DNA of 64,000 nt. Source: Musa acuminata AAA Group (Eukaryota; Streptophyta; Magnoliopsida; Zingiberales; Musaceae). Of the stretch, positions 1-11,288 are shown one piece after another. The notes under the pieces were generated by a model, which made no database searches, was not told the origin of the DNA, and was given only the letters and a program-made list of their open reading frames with translations. The stretch covers positions 32,962,001-33,026,000 of the forward strand of contig NC_088340.1 of assembly GCF_036884655.1 (NCBI RefSeq). The letters are read 5' to 3'. A program made the translations under genes and the position numbers. How positions within the stretch are numbered: position 1 is the first letter of the stretch; each line of letters starts with the position of its first letter.

Positions 1-1572
1 ACGTGAGTGATGGCACGTGTGACTTGATACAGAATCTTTTTGCTTATTATATTTTGACATATATCACTTTATAACTATTGCATATATGCACATATATATT
101 GTGATGTCCTTGGATTTGTGCAATGGGAATCAGATCGTGATGAGATCATGAAAATGAGATCGATTCACCTTTAAACACATATCCTAAATAATCTCGGTCA
201 TAGGTTACTCGAGAGGGACATCATGATAACCGGACAGACTTGTGTGCTGTATACCGGTCCATATGATGGATGCAGTTGGTATCATAGCTGCTCGTGTAGG
301 GACACTAGGGATACAGTACAGGTGCTTATTGGAGAATGAGTTCACTGATTGATCTACTTATGGAATGCTGAATGGTTGATATTGCTTTATTGTCAGATAG
401 CGATTCCGTAGTCCTAGTGGTATATCTAGTCCTTAGACTTGAGAAACCAAGGATGTCCTGTATGAGTGCTCCACTCTTTGATACCAGACTTATAGGTTTG
501 GTTGTCCCAGATCTAGTACAACCGATCATTGGAAGTGGTAGTCGACCTTACGAGGGCTATTGAGTGTCAATAGAGGATCATCCACTCTCGGTGTCATGAG
601 AGGAATATCTCATGTGTTTTTGCTCAAACAAATCCCTGGCTAGGGTCATTCGGGTTGAGAGAGAAAGAGTTCTCCGGGAGAATTCGATTAGAGCGAGACT
701 CGAGTAGAAACCGTATGAGTATGACAGCACCATGCTCGATATACGGTCTCTGGAATATTAGATAGATGAGGGACTATAGGTACATAGTAACTGAGGATAG
801 ATAGGTCCAATGGATTAGATTCCCCTGTATCGTTTGGGGACTACAACGTAGTGGCCTAGTACGTCTGTAGTCGATGAGTCTAGTGAATTATTACAGAGAT
901 AATAATTCACTGAGTTAGAAGGAGTTCTGACAAGTATGACTCACGGCCAGCTCAATATTGAGGCCTAGAGGGTCACACACATATGGTAGGTATTGCGATG
1001 AGCAGAGGTTCAGATATGAGATATCCGACGGAGCCCTTATCGTATTAGATATCCAATAAGCTCCTGAATTATTGGATCCCATGAATGAGATCCAAAAAGA
1101 TCCTATGAGAGATTATTGGATAGAGATCCAATAATCTAAAAGGCTTGGGTTATTGGATGCAGATCCAATACCCACTAGGGGAGGATCCATTATATTTTGA
1201 CAGGGAACCTCTATAAATAGGAGGGATTCAGAGCCTCATAGGCTAGTGCCTTTACTTGCCTCTCCTATTCTCCTTCCCCTTTCCACCTCAGAGCCTGGAG
1301 TTTTGAGGAGCGTCGTCGTAGCCCTGCTATGTGGATCACCACTATAGAGGAGGATGCTTGACCTCCTTCATCCTCTCCTAAAGATCTGCAAGGAAACAAT
1401 GATATACGATCTCCCTAGGTAACACAATCTACTCTATACGCAGTTTTTCAGTTTCATGGATTTTACGCACCAATCTTCGCATGATGACGAACATTTCTTT
1501 AAGAATCGGGAATTTTTGTTTTCTTGTTCTTCCGTTACGCATGTGATGTCGCCCCCAAAGATTTTCCCAACA
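1..1572 (+). mobile_element. LTR (copy 1) of a 1.6 kb solo-LTR family, 5' end cut by window edge
   Basis: This stretch aligns end to end with 8111-9691, with scattered substitutions and small indels. The window therefore opens about 30 bases inside the element. It ends in TTTCCCAACA, as the other copy does, followed by CGCTC. A TATA box (TATAAATA, 1212-1219) sits about 360 bases before the end, so the LTR would be transcribed on the plus strand. Small ORFs inside (for example 372-563) are not conserved between the copies. It lies against Sirevirus gag/protease debris to its right. Whether it is a solo LTR or the 3' LTR of an element to the left cannot be decided here. Confidence 0.8.
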
Positions 1573-3078
1573 CGCTCAACTAACTTCTTTTATTAAAGGA
1601 CCAACTTTATATGTTCCCCCTAAGGTTAAGTATAATTTTTATGGTAGACATGGACATTTTGCTTATAAATATTTATTTAAAAAGTATGACTTGCATAAAC
1701 TAGTTTGGGTTCCTAAAAGAACCATAAATGACTTTATGCCAACAGATAAGATAGATAGATCTAATTTTGAAAAACTCAAAGTCAAATGGTACCTAAAACA
1801 AACCCACCCTTCTTGTAAAATGTTTACAATCGAAAGCTAGGAGCAAAAATGATATCTTGATAATGGATGCTCAAGGCATATGACCAAAGATCCAACATAT
1901 TTCAAAAAGCTCACTAGTCGAAACAACAATAACATTGACATTGAAATTATTTGATTAAAGATGTTTTATTTTTTTAATATATTATACTATTGATCTTTGT
2001 CACTACAAAACTTGTTTTTCGATTTTAATCAATGATGCATGGATTTGACATAAAAGACTTGGGTATGCTTGTATGAAATCAATCACATGAATTGAAATAA
2101 CTAAAAAAAAAGGAATACATTTTTCTTGAAAATATCTCTATCCCTAAAAGCTTATCGAATCTTTCAAAAAGAGATTAATGAATCTATTTATGTTATTTTT
2201 TATGAATCTTTTAAACTATGAAAGTGATTTTGATGATTTGATGATTTGAATTTGAATACATCTAAATCATGATCTTGATTTCTCGATATTTATAAATTGA
2301 GATTTATTATGAATCAAGATTTTTTTATCTCCTATATTTTTTTTTTGCTATTTACTATCCAAATGAATCATGATTTTTTTTTCTCGGAATTATAACTTAA
2401 AATTTTTTTATGAATCAATATTTCTTATTATTTGTTCTTGTATTTTACTAAAGAGGACACCTATCAAAATGAGTCTTGATCTTTTGATATTCATAACTTA
2501 AAATTTATTTATGACTCCTTTATGTTTATAACATGTATACCCCATCAAATCAAACTTATTTTTGATATCTTTTATATGAAGATTTGAATATTGATGTAAA
2601 GGAAAAAAGAATTACACTATTGTATTATTTTCTTCTTTTTGACAATAACAAAGGGGGAGAAAAAATTGTTAGATTCCACGTCTTAAGAAAAGAAAAATTG
2701 CTAAACTTGCACATATCTAAAACTTGTTAGCTTGCATATTTTATAGTGAAGTAAAACTTACATGTTTCAAAAATATACAATTGCACTTTTCTCTTTTTTA
2801 TTGATGACAAAAAGGGAGAAGTTATGACGATGATTTAAATCATATATGATATGATGTACTTTGATTTTTTAAATTATGATTATGTTTGAAATACTCATGA
2901 TTTTATAATGCATGCAATAATGTGATCAATTGGTTCTTTCAATACTCATGATGCATGTAATGGTGAGATACTCATGATTTTCTGTATTCAAAGTTTATTT
3001 CAAAATAGTATATAGATAGCGAGAGTTTAGTTTAAACTTTGTCATCAATTGGTTGTCATCATAAAAAAAATAGGGAGA
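1573..3078 (+). mobile_element. Degenerate internal region of a Sirevirus-like Copia element
   Basis: At about 1640-1910 the plus strand reads like a Copia gag zinc knuckle followed by the protease. A knuckle-like stretch (YGRHGHFAYKY) is followed by YLDNGCSRHMTKD, the usual protease context with the active-site Ser changed to Asn, and stop codons lie between. Reverse transcriptase, RNase H and most of integrase are missing, so this is an internally deleted relic. From about 1950 to 3078 the DNA is AT-rich without a credible ORF. It ends in a purine tract (AAAAAAAATAGGGAGA, about 3063-3078), the expected polypurine tract before a 3' LTR. Confidence 0.65.
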
Positions 3079-3570
3079 TTATTGAATCTCGGATTTTGAT
3101 GATGAAATCAATTGATGAAGTTATGATCTAATCAGTATTTGAGTAATGTAGGACTAATTGCGATCATGGAAAGACAAATTGATTGAAGAAGGAAGAATCA
3201 AACGTTGGGTCGGAGTGAAATATGTTAGAAAATTGGACGTAGGGTCAGGGGACTGTTGGATATACCAGAATGAATTCGTGTCATGAGTACAAGCATCGAG
3301 CTGAAGGATCGGACATTGCACCAAGGAGATTGGATCTTGCGGGAGGTCAACATATCGATTGGGTAATACATCGAAGGAGATGACAATGCATCGAAGGATT
3401 GAATGATGCGTTGGATAAACCAATGACATGTCGGACAATATAAGATTCATGCTTGTAATCATATGTATCTAGATCGAAGTAGTCTAGGTCTAATTGAGTT
3501 AGTTTTGAGTGTAATAGGCTAACTCAATTAGGGGCTCATTGAGCCTGATTTGGGGTTGAGCTGGGCTCAT
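3079..3570 (+). mobile_element. Sirevirus-like 3' LTR, left part (interrupted by chromovirus)
   Basis: The LTR follows a polypurine tract and starts with the motif TTGAATCTCGGATTTTGATG, which I associate with Sirevirus LTRs of monocots. It is split by the chromovirus at 3571 and resumes at 11289. Repeated ATCGA-type words around 3270-3440 and a 12-bp inverted repeat (3491-3502 against 3519-3530) lie inside. A related fragment occurs inverted at about 57950-58290. The minus-strand ORF at 3154-3462 is incidental. Confidence 0.6.
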
Positions 3571-4350
3571 TGTATCTCGAACGGTTATTGCGCACCTACA
3601 ACAACTTCATTTAACGAATCATTCATTACTTTTGCATGCTTATACAAAGACATAACATTATGTTTTGCCTTAGTTTTGTGTGTTTTTCTTTGGAAAATAT
3701 AAACAACGATAGTTCATAGTGCTGTAGTATGATCGCTTGTCACGCCAGGCTGAACTGCCCCAAAATGGCTCTGTTTTTGTGTGCCACGGCTTGTTTTCTG
3801 CAAACTGTAGTTGCATACGAAACATCAGATATCTCAGCACCTTAGAGCTCCTCGGGTGGCACAGGGCTGGATAGGGCTTCGGTATATTGTCGAGTATTGA
3901 ACAATCTTCACAAGTTCGTACATTAACTTGACGGAAACTTGCCTTCGTGCCCAGCACCCGGTAAGCAGTTGTTTGTGGACTTGTAACTGTTCATTCTACC
4001 TTCTAAAGTCCTTGTATTCTCCTTCCTCTCTTTTCTCTCTTACACTCAAGGCGCTTGTTGAATACTTGTAAAGCTTCTCACTTCGCGAGACATTGGAACT
4101 TATCAGTCACTCGTTTTCAATATAATCAACTTTCTATTTTAGAGGTCCTTTGGGACTTGTATAAGGTTACAACTAGGCTAAACCTTTGCAGATGCATATC
4201 TGGCAAGGGCGCCTCATGACTTCGGCAATCCCAGCCAAGTTCGGGAAGTTGGCGCAAGGGTGCTTTATGACTTAGGCAACTTCAGCTAAGTTCGTGACTT
4301 TGTTGCAAGGGTGCCTCACGACTTAGATAATTCCAGCTAAGTCCGTGATA
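3571..4350 (+). repeat. 5' LTR of the chromovirus
   Basis: It starts TGTATCTCGAACGG and matches the 3' LTR at 10589-11288, which starts TGTTATGAACGATCG. Shared landmarks include the GCGCACCT, TTTTGCATGCTT and CATCTCAGCACC words in the same order. The last 150 bases hold three tandem copies of a ~50-base unit built around GCAAGGGTG and CTCACGACTTAG. Divergence between the LTRs is visible in most lines, so the insertion is old. Confidence 0.8.
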
Positions 4351-4353
4351 TTG

Positions 4354-4368
4354 TAGTATCAAAGCAGG
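4354..4368 (+). other. Primer-binding site-like sequence (initiator tRNA-Met type)
   Basis: TAGTATCAAAGCAGG starts three bases after the 5' LTR. It resembles the common plant PBS TGGTATCAGAGC, complementary to the 3' end of initiator tRNA-Met, with two changes. This supports the LTR boundary and the plus orientation. Confidence 0.6.
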
Positions 4369-4379
4369 CAAGCAATTCG

Positions 4380-5600
4380 AGCAAGTAGCGAAGAAACTTT
4401 GCAATCTCGCTATGATAAAGCATCATGGCGAATCGAGCAAGGCGGGGCAAGCCAAACTATTGCCCAAGCAGCCGCAAGTGGGCTACAAGTGTAAACTCAC
4501 TCTCTTGTTGGTGGAGCCACTCTGGAGGAACATGGCAGTGAACATGATGAGCGAGAAGTTGGCTACTCTCTGCGAGTAGAGGAGGCGCAATCTGGAGCGC
4601 CAACTGGGAAAAAGAGCCAGATGTTCTTGAAGTGAGTTTAGAGGAACTCTACTAAGACCAACAAAGGCTTCTTGGGATAGAAAGTTCATAAGAAGAAGCT
4701 GAATCCCGAATCGATAAGGTTGAGGCCCTAGTTGCACAAAGTCGTGGCAGAACTCACTTCCAAAGTGATAGCACTCACAAGGGCACTAAATGCAGGAGGG
4801 AGAAACACCCGCGTTGTGCCATCACAAAACTTGAGAGCACCCAAGCCTCATTGCTATGGAGGTTCTAGGGATGCAAAAAAACTCAAGAATTTCTTGTTTG
4901 ACATAGAACAATACTTTCGAGCTACAAGGCCCGATTCTGAAGATATCAAAGTTTTAATAGCAACCATGTATCTGAATGGGGATGCAAAACTTTGATGGTG
5001 AACCCGTTGGCAGGAGATCCAACAAGGTCGGTGTCGAGTGGACACATGGGAGGACTTGAAGTAGGAGTTGAGAACTAGTTCCTACCCGAGAACATAGAGT
5101 TTGTTGCAAGGAGAAAGTTGAGATAACTCCGCCAAAGTATTTACATCCGAGACTATGTGAAGAAATTTTCTATACTGATGCTGGACATACAGGATATGTT
5201 TGAGAAGGACAAGATGTTCAGCTTCCTCGATGGTTTGAAGCTATGGGCTTAACAGGAACTGCATTGAAGGAATGTCACCAATGTGATCGGGGCAATTGTG
5301 GCCACAGAAAGGCTCACCGACTTTGTTTCCTCATAGGACTTAGGGAAAAGGAAACAATCTTTAGGAAATTACCCTCCAAAATATTCTCGAAGGAAGGAGC
5401 CCGAGGGCAACCAAAGAAAGAAGAGTTCCCACAAAGGGTCAAGCTCAAAAGGCAAGGCCCCAAAACCTGGCGGATGCTTCTTGTACGAAGGACCGAACAT
5501 GGTGAGGGAGTGCCCACAGAAATAAGTACTCAATATCTTAGCAACTTCAATCCATGTCCACAAATTAGACAAGGGCAAGGTCATCGCTCTTAATTCAAGT
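4380..5600 (+). pseudogene. Chromovirus gag remnant
   Basis: The longest open stretch is 4732-4995. It reads as the start of a retrotransposon gag domain (KKLKNFLFDIEQYFRAT, then a MYLNGDAKL stretch). The expected continuation is found past a stop at 4995, with DTWEDLK at about 5040. Further stops follow. Near 5470-5520 a degenerate zinc knuckle can be read (CFLYEGPNMVREC), in which the second Cys and the His of the CCHC pattern are replaced. No intact capsid protein is encoded. Confidence 0.7.
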
Positions 5601-5689
5601 AGTTCAGAATCCAACAATGACTATGAGAAGTCATAAGGACCCTGGAGGGGAGCAGTGCATTTGTTGAATGCTTTACGGGGTCAAATGGG

Positions 5690-6020
5690 GGAGAACACGA
5701 AGGCAAAGTCACATAAAGCAGGGAGCAATGAGTTGATGTATATGGACATCAAGCTCAATGGCCAAACAACTCGTGCAATGGTAGACATGGGCGCTACTCA
5801 CAACTTTATTGTCGATCGAGAAGCAAAGTGACTTGGACTGATCTTAGAGAAGAACCTAAGTTGGATGAAGGCGATGAACTCGGAGGCCAAGTGGATCTTT
5901 GGGCTAGCAAAGGGAGTCCCCATTAAGATTGGAACTTGGAGCGAGAGCATAAACATGATGGTAGTGTCACTGGACAACTTCCAAGTGATTCTCGGAATGG
6001 AGTTCATGCACATGGCGAAG
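5690..6020 (+). pseudogene. Chromovirus aspartic protease remnant
   Basis: The plus strand reads MVDMGATHNFIV at about 5780-5815, where the family has a DTG active site. The Thr is replaced by Met, which should abolish catalysis. A stop follows shortly after, and the second half of the domain (VILGMEFMH, about 5988-6010) stays open. A protease between gag and RT is the usual Gypsy order. Confidence 0.7.
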
Positions 6021-6239
6021 TTGGTGCTAATGTCATTCCTGAACTCCCTATGTCTAATAGGAGGTAATGACCCCTATATGGTTCCCATCTCTCGGAGTGA
6101 AACCAAGGATCCCCAACAAATATCATCATTACAATTGAAGAAAGGGTGTGAAAAGATGAATTAATATTTGTGATTGCTGTGAAGCTAGAGCCCCTCGACG
6201 GGGAGGCCATTCATAAACATGTTATGGTGGTGAGCATTC

Positions 6240-6890
6240 TAAAGAAGTTCATAGATGTTATGCCACCCAAGTTGCCAAAAACTCTAACACCACATAGACG
6301 GATGGATCATTATATCAAGCTGGAGCCGGGAGTGAAGCCTCCAACGAGACCACCCTACCACATGCCCCCCCCCCTTAGAGTTGGCAGAGCTCAAGATGGG
6401 AGCCTCTGACTATGCATTGATTATCGAGCCCTCAACAAGGTGACGGTGAAGAACAAGTATCCTATCCCACTCATCGCGAACTTGTTCGACCAATTAGGTA
6501 AAGCAAATTATTTCTTCAAACTCGACCTTCGGTCGGGGTACCAATAGGTGCACATTGCTGAAGGCGATGAAGCGAAGACTACTTACATGACCAAGTACGG
6601 AGCTTTTGAGTTCTTGGTGATGTCTTTCGGCTTAACCAACGCTCCGGCCATATTCTGTACTCTTATAAACTAGCTATTCAAGGAGTATTTGGATATGTTT
6701 GTGGTCATTTACTTGGACAATATTTCGTCTATAGCCAAACGCTCGACGAGTATGTCGAGCACCTTCGGACAATTTTTAAGGTTCTTGGGGAGAACACTTT
6801 GTTCATGAAAAGGGAGAAGTGCTACTTTGCTTAGATAAAGATCTTATTCTTAGGGCATTGAATCGGTGATGGTTCCATTTAGATAGATAA
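6240..6890 (+). pseudogene. Chromovirus reverse transcriptase remnant
   Basis: Recognisable blocks are HRRMDHYIKLEPG (6290-6330), [18 protein letters not shown] (6420-6475), KLDLRSGYQ (6516-6545), [17 protein letters not shown] (about 6597-6650) and VVIYLDNIS (about 6703-6729). The catalytic YLDD box reads YLDN, so a metal-binding Asp is lost. A C-run of ten near 6366 shifts the frame and several stops are present. Confidence 0.8.
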
Positions 6891-6894
6891 ATCA

Positions 6895-7500
6895 AATGTG
6901 CAAGATGTTGCGGAATGGCAAACTCCAAAGAAGGTACCGGAGCTGAGATCCTTCCTTGGTTTCGTCAACTACTATTGGTGCTTCATAGTTGGGTATTCAA
7001 AGCACACAACTCCACTGACGAAGTTGCTGAAGAAGGAGCAGCCTTGTAGATGGTCTGACAAATATGAAGCGGCATTTGAAGATCTAAAGACTGCTGTGTT
7101 GGAAGAACCAATGCTCAAATTGCCCAATTATGGGGAGTCCTTCAAAGTCCATACAAATGCTTTAGACTTCGCTGTTAGGGGAGTATTTATACAGGAGAGT
7201 CATCTGGTGGCCTACGAGAGCCGCAAGCTCAATGAGACCGAGTGACAGTATCCGATGCACGAGAAGGAGATGACAACGACGGTCCACTATCTACGAGTTT
7301 GGCGACACTACCTTCTCGGTTCATGATTTGTGTTGAGGACAGAAAACATTACTTTAAGTTATTTTCAAACTCAAAAGAAACTCTCTCCAAAGTAAGTATA
7401 ATGGTAGGACTTCCTAGCTAAGTTTGATATAGCAATAGAGTACAAGCCTAGAAAAGCTAATATCATGGCTGATGCATTGAGCCAGAAAGTGGAATGAGTA
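6895..7500 (+). pseudogene. Chromovirus RT connection and RNase H remnant
   Basis: An open stretch at 6898-7245 reads WQTPKKVPELRSFLGFVNYY, the hallmark of the thumb/RNase H junction in Gypsy elements. It continues through the RNase H block to LVAYESRKLNETE and then a stop. The end of the domain (KPRKANIMADALSQK) is readable at about 7447-7491. One expected Asp of the RNase H core reads as Asn (VHTNALDFAV). Confidence 0.75.
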
Positions 7501-7739
7501 AATGTCATACAGTTGGAGGGCAGAGGCCAAATAAGTCAGTTGCATTCCAACATCATTTCCAAGATCAGGGATGGACTATACAATGATCCCCAAGTAATAA
7601 CCCTAATACAACTATTCAAAGAAGACAAGGCATGACGATTTTAGATCTAGAAGGGACTCGTCTACACCAAAGGGAATAGGGTTTATATTTCTTGATCGAA
7701 CAATTTAAGATGCAAACTCTTGAGAGAGTGTCTTGATTC

Positions 7740-8080
7740 CCTTTGGGTAGGACATCCGAGCATTCACTGAACATTGGCTCTCGTGGAGTGAGCCTTCTAC
7801 TGGCTGAAGATGAGGATTAATGTAGAGGAATATGTTCGAACGTGCCTTACTTGCCAACAAGACAAGGTGGAGCAGCGGAAGTTAGTGAGACTTTTAGAGT
7901 CGTTGCTCATACCAGAAAGACCATGGGAGAGCATTTCCTTAGATTTCATATCAAGCTTGCCAATAGTAGAGGGCCTCGAATTGATACTTATGATGGTCGA
8001 TCGATTTTCAAAGTATGCAACTTTCGTTGTTGCACCTCTCCATTGTTTAGTAGAGGAGGCGATCAAGCTGATAATGAAGA
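7740..8080 (+). pseudogene. Chromovirus integrase remnant, N-terminal part
   Basis: The zinc-binding end (EYVRTCLTCQQDK) and the start of the catalytic core (WESISLDFISSLPIVEG, then MVDRFSKYATF) are read at 7825-8030. The catalytic Asp in the SLDFI block is kept. Reading is interrupted after LIMK by the solo LTR at 8081. Confidence 0.8.
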
Positions 8081-9691
8081 TGCTAGTCATAGGTGCCCTA
8101 CAACTCAATCACGTGAATAATGACATGTGTAACTTGACACGTAGTCTTTTTGCTTATTATTATTATTTGATATTTTATCACTTTATATTGTATGTTGCTT
8201 GAATATATTGTGATGTCCATAGATATGTGAAATGAGAATCGAATTGTCATAAGATCACGATAATGAGAACGATTCGCCTTTAAACACATATCCTAAATAA
8301 ACTCGATCATAGGTTACTCGAGAGGGACATCGAGATAACTGGATAAACTAGTGTGAATAGTATACTCATCCATATGATGGATGTAGCTGGTCTCATAGCT
8401 GCTCATGTGGGGACACTAGGGATATAGTACATATATTCATTGGGGAATGAGTTAACTGATTTATCCGCTTATGGAATGCTAGATGGTTGATAATGCCTTA
8501 TTATCAGATAGTAATTTCGTAGTCCCAATGGTGTATCTGGTCCTTAGACTTGAGACACCAAGGATGTCCTGTATAAGTACTCTATTATTTGATACCAGAC
8601 TTATAGGTCTGGAGATTCTAGATCTAGCATAGCCGGTTAACGAGATTGGTAGCTAACCTTACGAGGACTATTGAGTATCGATAGAGGATAATCCACTCTT
8701 GGTGTCATGAGAGGAATATCCAATGTATTCTTGCTCAGACAAATCTCTAGCCAGGATCATTCGGATTAAGAGAGAAAGAGTTCTCCAAGAGAATCCGATT
8801 AGAGCAAGACTTGAGTAGAAACCGTATAGGTCTGACAACATCATGCCCAGTATACGATCTCTGAGATATTAGATAAATGAGAAACTATAGGTATATGATA
8901 ACTGAGACTAGACAAGTCTAATGGATTTGATTCCCCTATATTGTTTGGGGATAACAACATAGTGGCCTAGTATGTTCGTAGTTGATGAGTTGAGTGAATT
9001 ATTATATAGATAATAATTCACTGAGCTAGAAGGAGTTCTGATAGGTATGACTCACGACCAGCTCGATATTGGGCCTAGAGGGTCACATACATACGGTAGG
9101 CGTTATGATGAGTAGAGGTTCGGATATGAGATATCAACCAGAGCCCTTATCTTATTGGATATCCAATAAGCCCATGAATTATTGGATTCTATGGATGAGA
9201 TCCAATAAGAGCCAATGAAGATTATTAGATAGAGATCTACTAATCTAAGAGGTTTGAGTAGTTGGATGAAGATTCAATACCCAATAGGGTAGGATCCATT
9301 AGGATTAAGTTGACATAGGACCTCTATAAATAGGAGGGAACCAATGGTTCATAGGCTAGAGCTTTTTTAGGTTGCCTCTCTTATTCTCCTCCCATTCTCC
9401 TCCTCAAATAGTAGGCTTGGAGTTTTGAGGAGCATTGTTACAATCTTGTTATATGGATAACCACTAGAGAGGAAGACATTGAATCTTATTCTTTCACTCC
9501 TACAGATCTGTAGGGATTCAGGGATATACGATCTCCCTAGGTAAAACACAATCTTTATATACACAGTTTTCAGTTTTGTGATTTTTACGCACCAATCTTC
9601 GCACGACCACAAACACATTTTTGGAAAATTGAGGATTTTATTTTTCTATTCTTCCACTGTATATGTGATGTCACCCCTAGATTTCCCAACA
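8081..9691 (+). mobile_element. Solo LTR (copy 2), 1611 bp, with GAAGA target-site duplication
   Basis: It starts TGCTAGTCATAGG and ends TTTCCCAACA. It is flanked on both sides by GAAGA (8076-8080 and 9692-9696). The integrase reading of the host chromovirus stops at the left flank and resumes at the right flank, so the boundaries are secure. A TATA box lies at 9325-9332. No PBS, polypurine tract or coding region is present, which fits a solo LTR left by LTR-LTR recombination. Copy 1 is at 1-1572. Confidence 0.85.
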
Positions 9692-10340
9692 GAAGAATGT
9701 GGTGAAGTATTAGGGAGTCCCGCACAATGTCATCAATGATCGTGATGCTCGGTTCCTAGGATAGTTCTAGACCGAGATATTCAAATTATTGGGGTCTAAG
9801 TTATACTTCTTGAGCAATATCTTCGGCACTACATGAGTGCCAACTAACAAGATTGGGTAAAGTTGTTGGACATAGCCCAATTCTCCTACAACTTGCAGCG
9901 GAGCTCTGCATCCAACAAAAGCCCATTCGAGATCATTACAAGGTAATAACTGTCAACTCCTCACACCTTGGCTATCAAGTATACTGGGAATAGTTCATCA
10001 GCATATCACTTTGCAAAAGAATGTCATCGAAATATAGATATTACGCGAGCTTACTTGGAGAAGGCGATTAAAAAGATGAAGAAGTGGACAGACTTGGGAA
10101 GATGACTACAAGAGTTCAAAGTCGGCGATTTGGTGTTTATGAAGCTCCAACCAGCATCACTCCAATTCTTTAGGCACAAATTACATAAAGATTGGTGTAC
10201 AAGTATGAAGGGCCCTTCCCAATTATCAATAGGGTGGGCAACGTCTCCCATAAGTTGCAACTACCGATGTGGCTCAAAATTCATATTGTTTTTCACGCTA
10301 GCAACTTAAAAGCCTACCACTTATATCTACAAGATGCTTC
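9692..10340 (+). pseudogene. Chromovirus integrase remnant, C-terminal part
   Basis: After the solo LTR the integrase core resumes (VPHNVINDRDARF, about 9719-9758), which contains the second catalytic Asp region. The rest is scattered over several frames with stops. Pieces of the C-terminal GPFPI-type block can be seen at about 10209-10260. Confidence 0.65.
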
Positions 10341-10379
10341 TCGAGTGTTCTAACTTGGTTACCCCCCACCATACTCTCC

Positions 10380-10525
10380 TACGAGAAGCAAGTTGAAACC
10401 ATTTTAGCGGATCACAAGATAAAGCTACCCAATAGAGCTGAGCAGACCGAGTACTTGGTGAAGTGGCGAAAGCTTTTCCGGACTAAAGCTAGTTGGGAGC
10501 CCGAAGATATCCTACGACATGAATA
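10380..10525 (+). pseudogene. Integrase chromodomain remnant
   Basis: One open frame reads EYLVKWRKL followed by ASWEPEDILRHE, then a stop. This is the chromodomain signature (tYLVKW...tWEpe) at the integrase C-terminus of chromoviruses. It sits just before the polypurine tract and 3' LTR, as expected. The chromodomain is thought to steer integration toward heterochromatin marks. Confidence 0.8.
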
Positions 10526-10588
10526 AGTAGTCGTCAACAACTATCAACAAACGTCGACGAGGGCGTCAATAGTTTAAGTGGGTGAGAA

Positions 10589-11288
10589 TGTTATGAACGA
10601 TCGTCGCGCACCTGCAATAACTTCATTCAACGAATTATTCATCGCTTTTGCATGCTTGTATAGAGACATGGCAACATGTTTTGCCTTGGTTTTATGTGTT
10701 TTTACTTAGAAAATATGAAGCAATAACAGTATGCAGTGTTGTAGTGCGATCGCTAGCAACGCCGAACCGAACTGCCCCAAAATGGCTCCGTTTTCTATAA
10801 ATCGTAGTTGCACATGAAACGTCAGCCATCTCAGCACCCTAGAACCCCCGGGTGGCATAGGGCTGGATGAGGCTTCGGTATATTATCGGGCATTGAACAA
10901 TCTTCATAAGTTCGCATGTTAACTTAACAGGAACTTGTCTTCGCACCTGGCACCTAGTGAGTAGTTGTTTGTAGACTTACAGCTATTCATTCTACCTTCT
11001 AAAGTCCTTGTTTTCTCCTTCCTCTCTTGCACTCAAGGTGCTTACTGAATTGCTTGTAAAGCTTCCCTCTTCGTGAGATGTTGGGACTTGAGACCTGTAC
11101 GAGGTTGAAACTAGGCTGAACCTTTGTGGATACATATGTTGTAAGGGCTCCTCATAACTTAAGCAATCCCAACTAAGTCCGGGGAGTTGGTACAAGGGTG
11201 TTTCACGACTTAGGTAACTTCAGCTAAGTTCATGACTTTGCTGCAAGGGTGTCTCATGACTTAGGTAATTTCAACTAAGTCCATGACA
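10589..11288 (+). repeat. 3' LTR of the chromovirus
   Basis: It matches 3571-4350 in order with many substitutions and is about 80 bases shorter. It ends CCATGACA. The three ~50-base tandem units at its end (about 11140-11288) match those of the 5' LTR. The minus ORF at 10992-11195 is incidental. Confidence 0.8.

Larger units (their letters stand above)
3571..11288 (+). mobile_element. Dead chromodomain Gypsy (chromovirus) retrotransposon, with nested solo LTR
   Basis: The element has similar terminal repeats (3571-4350 and 10589-11288), a primer-binding-like site, and degenerate gag, protease, RT, RNase H, integrase and chromodomain in Gypsy order. A solo LTR at 8081-9691 interrupts the integrase. 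A purine-rich tract (AAGTGGGTGAGAA, about 10576-10588) precedes the 3' LTR. Many stops and frame changes break every domain. I see no clear 5-bp target duplication: CTCAT lies on the left and ATTGG on the right. The domain order and the chromodomain place it among chromoviruses; Reina or Tekay lineage is possible but not decided. Confidence 0.85.

Noticed and set aside
4483..4737. Minus ORF in the chromovirus gag region
   Set aside because: Antisense shadow; gag-like residues are on the plus strand.
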